Below, piece by piece: positions 1 to 6,268 of a DNA stretch of 7,228 nt. A program made the position numbers and the translations under genes. The stretch lies in assembly GCA_030612085.1 (NCBI GenBank), contig JAUWOM010000053.1:1-7228 (forward strand). The letters are read 5' to 3'. The stretch is from Actinomycetes bacterium (GTDB lineage: Bacteria > Actinomycetota > Humimicrobiia > JAHJRV01). The notes beneath the pieces are model-generated. The model did not search any database. It was not told the DNA's origin and was given only the letters and a program-made list of their open reading frames with translations. Each line of letters begins with the position of its first letter. The stretch's first letter is position 1.

Positions 1-60
1 CTTAAAAATATCTATAAATTCACGAACGAACTTTCTCAAGGAAAATATCCAGTCTGGTAA
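1..60 (+). CDS. Possible 3' end of a truncated convergent gene
   Basis: Reading frame 1 is open from the window edge to a TAA at 58-60 and would encode 19 residues ending in GKYPVW. Another plus-strand frame is also open over the same stretch and ends at 73, so the frame cannot be chosen with confidence. The position fits the tail of a gene converging on the synthetase operon, because a palindromic repeat follows 23 bp later, a common arrangement between convergent genes. No product can be recognised. It could equally be non-coding. Confidence 0.22.
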   Translation, partial: LKNIYKFTNELSQGKYPVW

Positions 61-83
61 TAAAACACTATAATTTAGATAGC

Positions 84-154
84 TGTCACTCTGAAGGAGC
101 GATAGAGACTGAAGAATCTCATTAATGGGATCCTTCGCTACGCTCAAGATGACA
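84..154. repeat. Imperfect palindromic repeat (REP/MITE-like) with TGTCA...TGACA ends
   Basis: The element begins TGTCACTCTGA and ends CTCAAGATGACA. The two arms are imperfect reverse complements meeting at ATTAAT (121-126). The inner stem pairs 111-120 with 127-136, with one A-C mismatch and one G-T wobble. The outer ends pair 84-88 with 150-154. The left arm carries about 9-10 extra bases (around 103-110). It is visibly richer in GC than its surroundings. From memory, repeats of the form TGTCATTCTGAGCG...GCGAAGAATCTC are scattered in intergenic regions of many unrelated bacterial genomes, and this looks like a diverged copy. It lies 38 bp past the stop of the minus-strand synthetase gene, so its RNA hairpin could end or protect the operon transcript. 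It encodes no protein. Confidence 0.7.
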
Positions 155-192
155 ATATAATAAATTCCTTTAATCAGTAAAGATCTTAAAAA

Positions 193-2487
193 CTAAGTTT
201 TTAAATAATATTTTATGTATTTTCCCAGGGCTTTAACTGCTCTTTCTGGTGAGTGAAATGTAGGAACGTTTTTGTTTTCAAGTTGATTTGCAAATTTTAT
301 CCTATCTTCAGTTTGAGTAAATGCTACAACAATTGGCTTCTCTACCTGCTCACAAATCTTTCCTATATTTTTAATTAATCTTGGAATTTCTATAGGTGGG
401 GGCTCAAATCCTGGAAGTAAAACTAAGGCAGAAACGTCCTTATCATCACAGATATATTTTGCTACTTCAATATAGTCTATATCAGTAGCATCTGTTCCAA
501 TATCTGTTGGATTTGAAACTGTTAAAAATCCTCTTACTATATTTTTAATTTTAGATATAGTATTTTCACTATATTTTGTTAAAGAAAGTCTGCTGTTTTT
601 AATTCCATCAGCTCCCAATATACCAAGACCTCCAGAGTTAGAAAGAACAGCAATTTTGTTTCCTTCTACTCTTTTCTCATCGAGAAGAGTAAATATCTTA
701 CAATATTCAAAAAATTGTTGAATATCTTCTGCATTTATCACATTTGCATCTCTAAAAACCGTTTTTACAATATCATAATCTCCTGCCATTGCACCTACAT
801 GAGAGATAGTAGCTTCTTTAACTTCTTCAACTTTTCCGCCTTTTAAAACAATTAAAGGTTTTCCAAGATTTTTTGCAACTTCATAAAATTTTCTTCCATT
901 TTTAAATCCTTCAATATATAAAGCAATAACTTTCGTACCCTTATCCTTATTAAAGTAAGCGATTAAATCAGTCACATCTACATCAGTCATATTTCCAAAA
1001 GAAACAATAGATCTTACTCCAACATTTGGAAGAAGATGCATTAGATTCACACTTATTGCTCCACTTTGACTCAATATAGAAAGTTCATTTTTCTCTCTTT
1101 TAGGAATGTTCATTTTTTCAGAAGGCAGGAAAAATGATGATAAATTATTAGGGGCAGAATAAATACCTAAGCAATTTGGGCCAAGTACTCTCGTTTCAGT
1201 ATCCTTTATTTCCAATTTTATTTTATCTTCCAGTTCGATTCCTAATTTGCCAGATTCTCTAAATCCTCCACTTATAATAATAATTGCTGAAACCTTCGAC
1301 TCAACTGCATCCTTTATTATTTCGTAACTATATTTTGCTGGTATGACCAATATTGTTAAATCGACATGCTCTTTAATTTCTTTAATAGATTTATAACACT
1401 TATCATCAAATATATAATCTCTTTTTAAATTAACAGGAAAAACCTTTTTAAAACTTGATTCTTTTAAACTATTACTGGCTTTTTTTAAACTTTTATAGAT
1501 AATTGTACCTGGTCTATTCTCAACCTCAGATGCTCCAACTACAGCTATAGTTTTGGGTTCAAAGAATTTTTCTATATTAGTCAAATTGGGGCTTTCAAAG
1601 GGTTTTATATCGTAAGATGTTTTTTTATGAAAACGACATATGCAGTCAATAGCAACTAACTCTCCTTCTTCAGTAATGGCTAATGGATTAATTTCAAACT
1701 CATCAATAATATAATCTGAAAAATTTGTATTGTTTGAAAATCTTTCAATATCAAAAATTAAATTTTTTTCATTACTATTGTCTGAAACTTTTTTATCGTT
1801 GGATCTCTTCCCATTAAAATCAAGAGAGAAAATTGATAATTGACTTATAGCCATTAGTGTAGATAATAATTTTTCCTCATTTACTATCTTACTACCTCTG
1901 TAACCATATAAAATAGGATGACACTTTAATTTTTTGATTAAGTTTTTTAACTTTTCAAAGGTGACAGGTGCAACACCCATTACTACATCTTTAAAAAGCT
2001 CAGTATATATCCCACCTAACCCCACACTAAATATTGGTCCAAATTGAGGGTCATTTAATATGCTTACTATGAGTTCAAACTTTGGTTTTATAAAATTAGA
2101 TATCATAACTCCAAAGATGTTTGCATCTGGTACTTTACTTCTGACTTCTTCTAACATATTCTTATAATTCTTTTTAATCTCAAAACTATCATTATCAATT
2201 ATTTTTATTCCACCAACTTCAGTCTTGTGTACAATATCTGGAGATAGAATTTTTAAAACCAATTTTTTACCAAATGCTTTTTTAACTATTTCTAAATTCT
2301 CTTTAGATATTTCTAAATCTTTTTCTAAATCAATATGATTTGATATAACTATAAATTTAGGTATCTTTATTCCCCAAATATCCAAAAGCTCATAAGCTTC
2401 ATTTTCCAATAATTTAGTTCTACCCTGCTTATCAGCTTCACTTAAAATCTCATTGAATTTTTTCTGAAAAATTCTTAACTTATCCAA
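193..2487 (-). CDS. acd: ADP-forming acyl-CoA (acetyl/aryl-acetyl-CoA) synthetase, fused beta-alpha
   Basis: This cytoplasmic enzyme converts acyl-CoA, ADP and phosphate to free acid, CoA and ATP. The 764-residue protein fuses both subunits. The N-terminal ATP-grasp (beta) part spans about 8-285 and carries SPDIVHKTEVGG with His87 (equivalent to the beta-subunit histidine) and EINPL at 265-269. The alpha part starts at about 308 with a CoA-binding Rossmann domain (KTIAVVGAS), followed by a CoA-ligase domain (LGPNCLGIYS, LSQSGAIS) and SHVGAMAGD, where His563 matches the phosphohistidine. A C-terminal flavodoxin-like ligase domain follows (about 600-764). The beta-alpha order differs from the more usual alpha-beta fusion. 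A polar insert occupies about 221-258. The start is TTG, supported by AGGGAG 9 nt upstream; no early in-frame ATG exists. It overlaps iorB by 8 nt, so translation is probably coupled. The pairing with iorAB suggests aryl-acetyl-CoA as substrate, but the sequence does not prove specificity. Confidence 0.92.
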   Translation of the reverse strand: MDKLRIFQKKFNEILSEADKQGRTKLLENEAYELLDIWGIKIPKFIVISNHIDLEKDLEISKENLEIVKKAFGKKLVLKILSPDIVHKTEVGGIKIIDNDSFEIKKNYKNMLEEVRSKVPDANIFGVMISNFIKPKFELIVSILNDPQFGPIFSVGLGGIYTELFKDVVMGVAPVTFEKLKNLIKKLKCHPILYGYRGSKIVNEEKLLSTLMAISQLSIFSLDFNGKRSNDKKVSDNSNEKNLIFDIERFSNNTNFSDYIIDEFEINPLAITEEGELVAIDCICRFHKKTSYDIKPFESPNLTNIEKFFEPKTIAVVGASEVENRPGTIIYKSLKKASNSLKESSFKKVFPVNLKRDYIFDDKCYKSIKEIKEHVDLTILVIPAKYSYEIIKDAVESKVSAIIIISGGFRESGKLGIELEDKIKLEIKDTETRVLGPNCLGIYSAPNNLSSFFLPSEKMNIPKREKNELSILSQSGAISVNLMHLLPNVGVRSIVSFGNMTDVDVTDLIAYFNKDKGTKVIALYIEGFKNGRKFYEVAKNLGKPLIVLKGGKVEEVKEATISHVGAMAGDYDIVKTVFRDANVINAEDIQQFFEYCKIFTLLDEKRVEGNKIAVLSNSGGLGILGADGIKNSRLSLTKYSENTISKIKNIVRGFLTVSNPTDIGTDATDIDYIEVAKYICDDKDVSALVLLPGFEPPPIEIPRLIKNIGKICEQVEKPIVVAFTQTEDRIKFANQLENKNVPTFHSPERAVKALGKYIKYYLKT

Positions 2488-2989
2488 TAAAAAATTCTCC
2501 CTCTCTTCCTATTTCAAATGCTTCAAGGTTTAATTGTTGAAATTTTGAAGGTACTGTTTCCTTTATAACTTCTTCCCATATTTTAGAAGAGATATCTAAA
2601 AATTTAGATAAAATTCCAATCATGGCAATATTTAGTGTTTTTTTATTTTCTAATTTATCAAGAAATCCTTCTGGGACACCTATCACCTTCCCATCACTTG
2701 AGAGAAAATCCTTCACTCTCTCTATTTCACTATTTTTTAAAGTTAAAATAAAATCAGCCTTACCCCTTTTGATTAAAGGAGAATAAATTTTTGAACCAAA
2801 TCTGACATGAGTTGTCACACTACCACCTCTCTGGGACATGCCATGAACTTCGCTTTTTTTAATATCATATCCTGATTTAAAAGCTGCCATAGATATTACA
2901 TCTGATGCAAGAAGTACTCCTTGCCCACCTAACCCCACTATTAAAATATTATTAACTTTTTTCATTTTATTCTTAAGTTTGTTTTTCAT
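2480..2989 (-). CDS. iorB: Indolepyruvate:ferredoxin oxidoreductase beta subunit
   Basis: This is the small subunit of the oxidoreductase that turns aryl-pyruvates, CoA and oxidised ferredoxin into aryl-acetyl-CoA, CO2 and reduced ferredoxin in the cytoplasm. Family signatures are the glycine-rich GLGGQGVLLASDV (19-31), KKSEVHGMSQRGGSVTTHVRFG (44-65), SPLIKRGKADF (60-70) and the C-terminal TVPSKFQQLNLEAFEIG. At 169 residues it is shorter than the roughly 190-210 I recall for the family. The loss appears to lie around 100-116, between the central strand and NIAMIGILSK. The start is uncertain: ATG at 2989 and ATG at 2965 (M9, giving 161 residues) both lack a clear Shine-Dalgarno site, and the first eight residues are lysine- and asparagine-rich. 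The gene begins 27 nt after iorA and overlaps the synthetase gene by 8 nt. Confidence 0.93.
   Translation of the reverse strand: MKNKLKNKMKKVNNILIVGLGGQGVLLASDVISMAAFKSGYDIKKSEVHGMSQRGGSVTTHVRFGSKIYSPLIKRGKADFILTLKNSEIERVKDFLSSDGKVIGVPEGFLDKLENKKTLNIAMIGILSKFLDISSKIWEEVIKETVPSKFQQLNLEAFEIGREGEFFIG
2497..2502 (-). promoter_or_regulatory. Ribosome binding site supporting the TTG start of the synthetase
   Basis: On the minus strand AGGGAG stands 9 nt before the TTG at 2487, inside the last codons of iorB. With no ATG close by in frame, this site is the main support for TTG initiation. Confidence 0.55.
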
Positions 2990-3016
2990 TTTTTCTATTT
3001 AATTATTTAAAATATT

Positions 3017-4867
3017 TTATGTAGGAATTATTACATCAAATTTACAAACCTGTTCACATAATCCACATCCTGTACAAAGATTTTCATCTATAACTGGAGG
3101 CACATCTTTGCTTTTGTTCTTACTCTTGTTCTCACTCTTGCTCTTATTTTTTTCTTTTTTCTTTTCTTTCTCTTTATCCTTCTTTATACTTTTCTCTTTC
3201 CCTATACTCCCCATTTCATCCTCAGACACTTTAATAATTGCTGGGCATCCTAATTTAATGCACATATCACAGATCTTACACTTCTCTTCATCAATTTTTA
3301 ATGGTCTTTTGATTGATTCTTTATCTATTAAAATACATTTTCTCTTTGAGATTACTACAGATACACCATTAACTTCCTTTGCTCTTAAAATAGCTGCTTT
3401 TACTTCATCAAGATTGTAAGGATCAACTGTCTTAACACTTGAGACACCTATAGCTTTGCATAATTTTTTAAAATCAAGTGCTTTTGTTTTATTACCCTTT
3501 AATGTAATTCCTGTTCCTGGATGATCCTGCCCACCTGTCATAGCAGTTGTTTCATTATCAAGAATAATAACTGTAATATTAGAATTATTATATACAGCAT
3601 CTATAAGGGGAGTTATTCCAGAATGAATGAAAGTAGAATCACCAATGACTGCAACAACTTTTTTATTATCCTCTTCAGGTATTACTTTACTTAAACCAAT
3701 TGCATTTCCTATACTTGCTCCCATACATACACAAGTATCTATTGAATTTAATGGTGGTAAAACAGCTAAAGTGTAACACCCTATATCACCTGTTACAGTG
3801 AATTTTAGTCTGTTTAAAATGTAAAATACGCCCCTATGAGGACAACCAGTACACATCTTAGGTGGACTTACTCTTCCAATCTCTTTTGGTTTAACATATT
3901 TCTTCTTATATAGAATAGATTCAACTTTTTCTATATTCAATTCACCCAATAAAAGTTCATCAAGTTTAGCTTCCAATTCTATTCCCATTGCTCTTATATG
4001 ATTTTCTAAAAATCTATCACCCTCCTCTATTACAAATATTTTCTTAACTGTCTTTGCAAAATCATAAATCTTCCTTCTACAGAGTGGATAGCTCATTCCT
4101 AATTTTAGAAATGAAGCATCAGGCATTACTTCTTTTGAATATTGATATGAGATTCCACTTGTTATAATTCCGATATCTTTACTAAATAATTCTATTTTGT
4201 TCAATTCTGAATTTTCAGCATATTTCTTAATTTTTTTCAATCTGTCTTCAACAAATGCATGTCTTTTTCTAGCATATGCTGGTATCATTACAAACTTTTG
4301 TGGATTCTTATCAAATTTATAATCTCTATTATTTTCAATTCTCTTATATAACTTTACCCTTCCTTCTGAATGAGCGATTCTCGTTGTAATTCTAAGAAGA
4401 ACAGGAGTATCAAACCTTTCACTAATCTCTAAAGCTTTAGATACAAGATCTTTAGCTTCCTGATTATCTGAGGGTTCAAGCATCGGTATTTTTGCCATTT
4501 TGGCATAATGTCTGTTATCCTGTTCGTTTTGAGAGCTATGCATAGCAGGATCATCAGCACTTACTAAAACTAATCCTCCTTTTATTCCTGTATAACTAAG
4601 TGTCATAAATGGATCAGCAGCAACATTAACTCCCACATGCTTCATAGCTACAAGAGTTCGAGCTCCTGCAAAAGATGCACCCATTGCAACTTCCAATGCT
4701 ACCTTTTCATTTGGAGACCATTGACAATATATCTCCTCATAAATTTTTATATTTTCTAAAATCTCAGTACTTGGAGTTCCCGGATAAGCTGTAGCAACAA
4801 CTACTCCGCTCTCATATGCTCCTATTGCAATAGCTTCATTTCCCGAAAGTAATTCCATTCTACCCAT
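3017..4867 (-). CDS. iorA: Indolepyruvate:ferredoxin oxidoreductase alpha subunit
   Basis: This is the large catalytic subunit, dependent on thiamine diphosphate and iron-sulfur clusters, partnered with the iorB product. The 616 residues run as follows: an N-terminal pyruvate-oxidoreductase-like domain (LLSGNEAIAIGAYESG, AYPGTPSTEILE, from 6), a central domain to about 330, the TPP-binding domain with CTGCPHRG (339-346), GDIGCYTL (360-367), CMGASIGNAIG (381-391) and GDST...DNETTAMTGGQ (409-447), then a C-terminal two-cluster ferredoxin-like tail. The first cluster motif is Cys530, 533, 536 and 541 followed by Pro. The second is Cys598, 601, 604 and 608 followed by Lys. A lysine-rich segment (557-587, 16 Lys in 31) separates them, which I do not recall from typical IorA. 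The ATG at 4867 has AAGGAG 5 nt upstream; M4 is a weaker alternative. It is the first gene of the operon. Confidence 0.95.
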   Translation of the reverse strand: MGRMELLSGNEAIAIGAYESGVVVATAYPGTPSTEILENIKIYEEIYCQWSPNEKVALEVAMGASFAGARTLVAMKHVGVNVAADPFMTLSYTGIKGGLVLVSADDPAMHSSQNEQDNRHYAKMAKIPMLEPSDNQEAKDLVSKALEISERFDTPVLLRITTRIAHSEGRVKLYKRIENNRDYKFDKNPQKFVMIPAYARKRHAFVEDRLKKIKKYAENSELNKIELFSKDIGIITSGISYQYSKEVMPDASFLKLGMSYPLCRRKIYDFAKTVKKIFVIEEGDRFLENHIRAMGIELEAKLDELLLGELNIEKVESILYKKKYVKPKEIGRVSPPKMCTGCPHRGVFYILNRLKFTVTGDIGCYTLAVLPPLNSIDTCVCMGASIGNAIGLSKVIPEEDNKKVVAVIGDSTFIHSGITPLIDAVYNNSNITVIILDNETTAMTGGQDHPGTGITLKGNKTKALDFKKLCKAIGVSSVKTVDPYNLDEVKAAILRAKEVNGVSVVISKRKCILIDKESIKRPLKIDEEKCKICDMCIKLGCPAIIKVSEDEMGSIGKEKSIKKDKEKEKKKEKNKSKSENKSKNKSKDVPPVIDENLCTGCGLCEQVCKFDVIIPT

Positions 4868-4872
4868 ATACT

Positions 4873-4878
4873 CTCCTT
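4873..4878 (-). promoter_or_regulatory. Ribosome binding site of iorA
   Basis: AAGGAG (minus strand) stands 5 nt before the ATG at 4867. It favours this start over the in-frame ATG three codons later. Confidence 0.7.
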
Positions 4879-4946
4879 AAAAAATAAAAAATAAATTATT
4901 TTTAAATATTTAAAAATATCTCTATTTTTATATGTTTCTATGAAAA

Positions 4947-4975
4947 TAAATATTTAATAAAATTTCCAGATGCAA
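4947..4975 (-). promoter_or_regulatory. Weak candidate promoter for the iorA-iorB-synthetase operon
   Basis: On the minus strand TTGCAT (4975-4970) is followed after 17 bp by TATTTA (4952-4947). The -35 is fair but the -10 matches consensus at only three positions. In such an AT-rich region chance matches are common. The operon promoter should lie in this 218-bp divergent spacer. Confidence 0.22.
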
Positions 4976-5022
4976 TTATATACTATATATGTTAAAAGGT
5001 TTTACTAAGGAAAGATCTATTG

Positions 5023-5048
5023 ATATCTGATATATTATATATCTGATA
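5023..5048. promoter_or_regulatory. Tandem ATATCTGATA motif upstream of nfo, possible operator
   Basis: The 10-mer ATATCTGATA occurs at 5023-5032 and again at 5039-5048, 16 bp start to start. Each copy contains TATC-T-GATA, itself a 9-bp dyad. GTATC at 5064-5068 is inverted relative to GATAC at 5045-5049. The motif lies 38-63 bp upstream of the nfo start, where a promoter or repressor site would be expected. TATATT and TATTAT stretches between the copies could serve as a -10, but no well-spaced -35 stands out. The AT-richness of the region limits confidence. Confidence 0.33.
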
Positions 5049-5075
5049 CACTCAATAAATATAGTATCAATTTTT

Positions 5076-5079
5076 GGAG
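5076..5079 (+). promoter_or_regulatory. Ribosome binding site of nfo
   Basis: GGAG lies 6 nt before the ATG at 5086. It overlaps the TTG codon at 5074, which argues against using that TTG as the start. Confidence 0.6.
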
Positions 5080-5085
5080 AATGTG

Positions 5086-5928
5086 ATGTTACTTGGTGCA
5101 CATATATCAATCGCTGATGGTTTTGGTGAATCTCTTATTCGGGGAAAAAATATTGGATGTGATACTATTCAGATTTTTGTTAAAAGTAACATCCAGTGGA
5201 AAGCAAGAGATATTGAAAATTTTAAGATACAGGAATTTTTTTTTAATAAAAGAGAAACTAAAATTGATCCAGTAATAGCCCACAGCTCTTATTTAATAAA
5301 CCTGGCTTCTTCTAATAAAAGAATTAGAAATCTTTCTATAATGTCATTTATAAAAGAACTTAAAATGGCTAAAGAATTAAAAATACAATATTTTATCTTT
5401 CATCCAGGTTATCACAAAGGAGCGGGTTTAAAAAAGGGAATAAAATTAATTGTTAAAGCATTAAATCAAATTATTTCAAAGGATAATTCCAGGATTATTA
5501 TATTACTTGAAACCACTTCAGGTCAGGGGAGTTCAATTGGTTATAGATTTGAACAATTGGCAGATATAATAGATAAAGTCAATAAAAAGAAAAGAATTGG
5601 GATTTGCTTTGATACCTGCCATGTTTTTTCATCAGGTTATGAAATAAGAAATAGAAAAGATTATGAAAAAACTTTTGAGGAATTTGAAAAAATTATAGGG
5701 ATAAAAAGATTAAAAGTTTTTCATCTTAATGATTCAAAAGGAGACTTGGGATCAATAATTGATAGACATCAACATATAGGAAAGGGATATCTGGGACTTA
5801 AACCCTTTAGATTTATTTTAAATGACAAAAGGTTTCAAAATATTCCTATGATAATAGAAACTCCAAAAGATGGTGATTATAAAAAAGATATAGAAAATCT
5901 AACTATATTAAGATCACTTATAAAATAG
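5086..5928 (+). CDS. nfo: Endonuclease IV (AP endonuclease)
   Basis: This cytoplasmic base-excision-repair enzyme cuts the DNA backbone 5' to abasic sites and cleans blocked 3' ends. It folds as a TIM barrel with three zinc ions. From the ATG the protein is 280 residues, close to the 285 of E. coli Nfo, and the N-terminus MLLGAHIS matches MKYIGAHVS. Motifs are AHSSYLINLA (65-74), FHPGYH (105-110), LETTSGQGSSIGYRFEQL (141-158), GICFDTCHVFSSGY (172-185), FHLNDSKGDLGSIIDRHQHIGKG (212-234) and IIETP (256-260). The nine metal ligands map to His66, His106, Glu142, Asp176, His179, His213, Asp226, His228 and Glu258, each three less than in E. coli, so the enzyme should be active. In-frame TTG 5074 and GTG 5083 are less likely starts. 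It is divergent from the ior operon and appears monocistronic. Confidence 0.96.
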   Translation: MLLGAHISIADGFGESLIRGKNIGCDTIQIFVKSNIQWKARDIENFKIQEFFFNKRETKIDPVIAHSSYLINLASSNKRIRNLSIMSFIKELKMAKELKIQYFIFHPGYHKGAGLKKGIKLIVKALNQIISKDNSRIIILLETTSGQGSSIGYRFEQLADIIDKVNKKKRIGICFDTCHVFSSGYEIRNRKDYEKTFEEFEKIIGIKRLKVFHLNDSKGDLGSIIDRHQHIGKGYLGLKPFRFILNDKRFQNIPMIIETPKDGDYKKDIENLTILRSLIK

Positions 5929-5987
5929 TATTTTATATTGAAATCACTAATAAAAACTGTTAAATAAATACTTAAATTTGAGGCGCA

Positions 5988-6043
5988 ACTAATAATTAAT
6001 TATTTTATACGTAATTAATCATTTTAAATAAACAATTATTAGT
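5988..6043. repeat. Nested, mutually exclusive inverted repeats downstream of nfo
   Basis: ACTAATAATT at 5988-5997 is a perfect 10-bp inverted match to AATTATTAGT at 6034-6043. ATTAATTA at 5995-6002 is also a perfect 8-bp inverted match to TAATTAAT at 6012-6019. The two hairpins share bases 5995-5997, so they cannot form together. Neither is followed by a U-run, and all pairs but one are A-T, so a terminator role for nfo is only a possibility. Confidence 0.35.
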
Positions 6044-6115
6044 AAATTATCCCAGATCTCATAAGAGTGCTTATTTGTAGGTAAGTTAATTCTGTTGTAG
6101 TAATAAAAAATATAT

Positions 6116-6144
6116 TTGACACATTCAAAACTTGATAATAAACT
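6116..6144 (+). promoter_or_regulatory. Candidate sigma70 promoter P1 of the tRNA cluster
   Basis: TTGACA (6116-6121) is a perfect -35 box. TAAACT (6139-6144) follows after exactly 17 bp and matches the -10 consensus at four of six positions. Transcription would start near 6151, giving a leader of roughly 37 nt before tRNA-Lys for removal by processing. Confidence 0.55.
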
Positions 6145-6150
6145 ATCCTA

Positions 6151-6179
6151 TTGCATCTAAAAATATATGATGTTAAACT
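6151..6179 (+). promoter_or_regulatory. Candidate promoter P2 of the tRNA cluster
   Basis: TTGCAT (6151-6156), a 17-bp spacer and TAAACT (6174-6179) repeat the architecture of P1 exactly 35 bp downstream with the same -10 hexamer. Its start would fall near 6186, almost at the mature 5' end of tRNA-Lys, an unusually short leader. That makes P1 the better candidate, or P2 an accessory site. Confidence 0.35.
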
Positions 6180-6187
6180 TATTTTGT

Positions 6188-6264
6188 GAGCCGTTAGCTC
6201 AGCTAGGTAGAGCGTCAGACTTTTAATCTGAGGGTCGCAGGTTCGATCCCTGCACGGCTCACCA
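6188..6264 (+). tRNA. tRNA-Lys (anticodon TTT)
   Basis: A full cloverleaf can be drawn: acceptor GAGCCGT/ACGGCTC, D-stem GCTC/GAGC, anticodon stem TCAGA/TCTGA with loop CTTTTAA (anticodon 6222-6224), and T-stem GCAGG/CCTGC with loop TTCGATC. The discriminator is A and CCA is encoded. It has 77 nt including CCA, is first in the cluster, and is 4 bp from tRNA-Glu, so the two are surely cotranscribed. Confidence 0.98.
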
Positions 6265-6268
6265 TTTT

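Noticed and set aside
168..182. CTTTA/TAAAG hairpin next to the synthetase stop as a terminator
   Set aside because: A 5-bp stem with one G-C pair and no clear U-run on the minus strand is too weak; the palindromic repeat at 84-154 is the better candidate.
3110..3200. Pyrimidine-rich, repetitive plus-strand stretch as a possible CRISPR or tandem repeat array
   Set aside because: There are no regular repeat-spacer units; it is in-frame coding sequence for the lysine-rich linker.
3108..3419. Open frame of 103 codons on the plus strand, rich in Leu, Phe and Ser
   Set aside because: It is the antisense of the Lys-rich linker and cluster region of iorA; the composition follows from the complementary strand and no ribosome site precedes it.
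5074..5085. TTG at 5074, ATG at 5081 and GTG at 5083 as starts for nfo
   Set aside because: TTG overlaps the GGAG site, ATG 5081 is followed at once by TGA, and GTG 5083 is closer to the ribosome site than ideal. ATG 5086 matches the family N-terminus.
4868..5085. Riboswitch such as a T-box leader for the amino-acid-related ior operon
   Set aside because: The spacer is almost entirely A and T with no conserved T-box or other structured-leader motif visible.
5093..5275. Open frame of 60 codons on the plus strand
   Set aside because: It lies inside nfo in another frame, while nfo has all family motifs.
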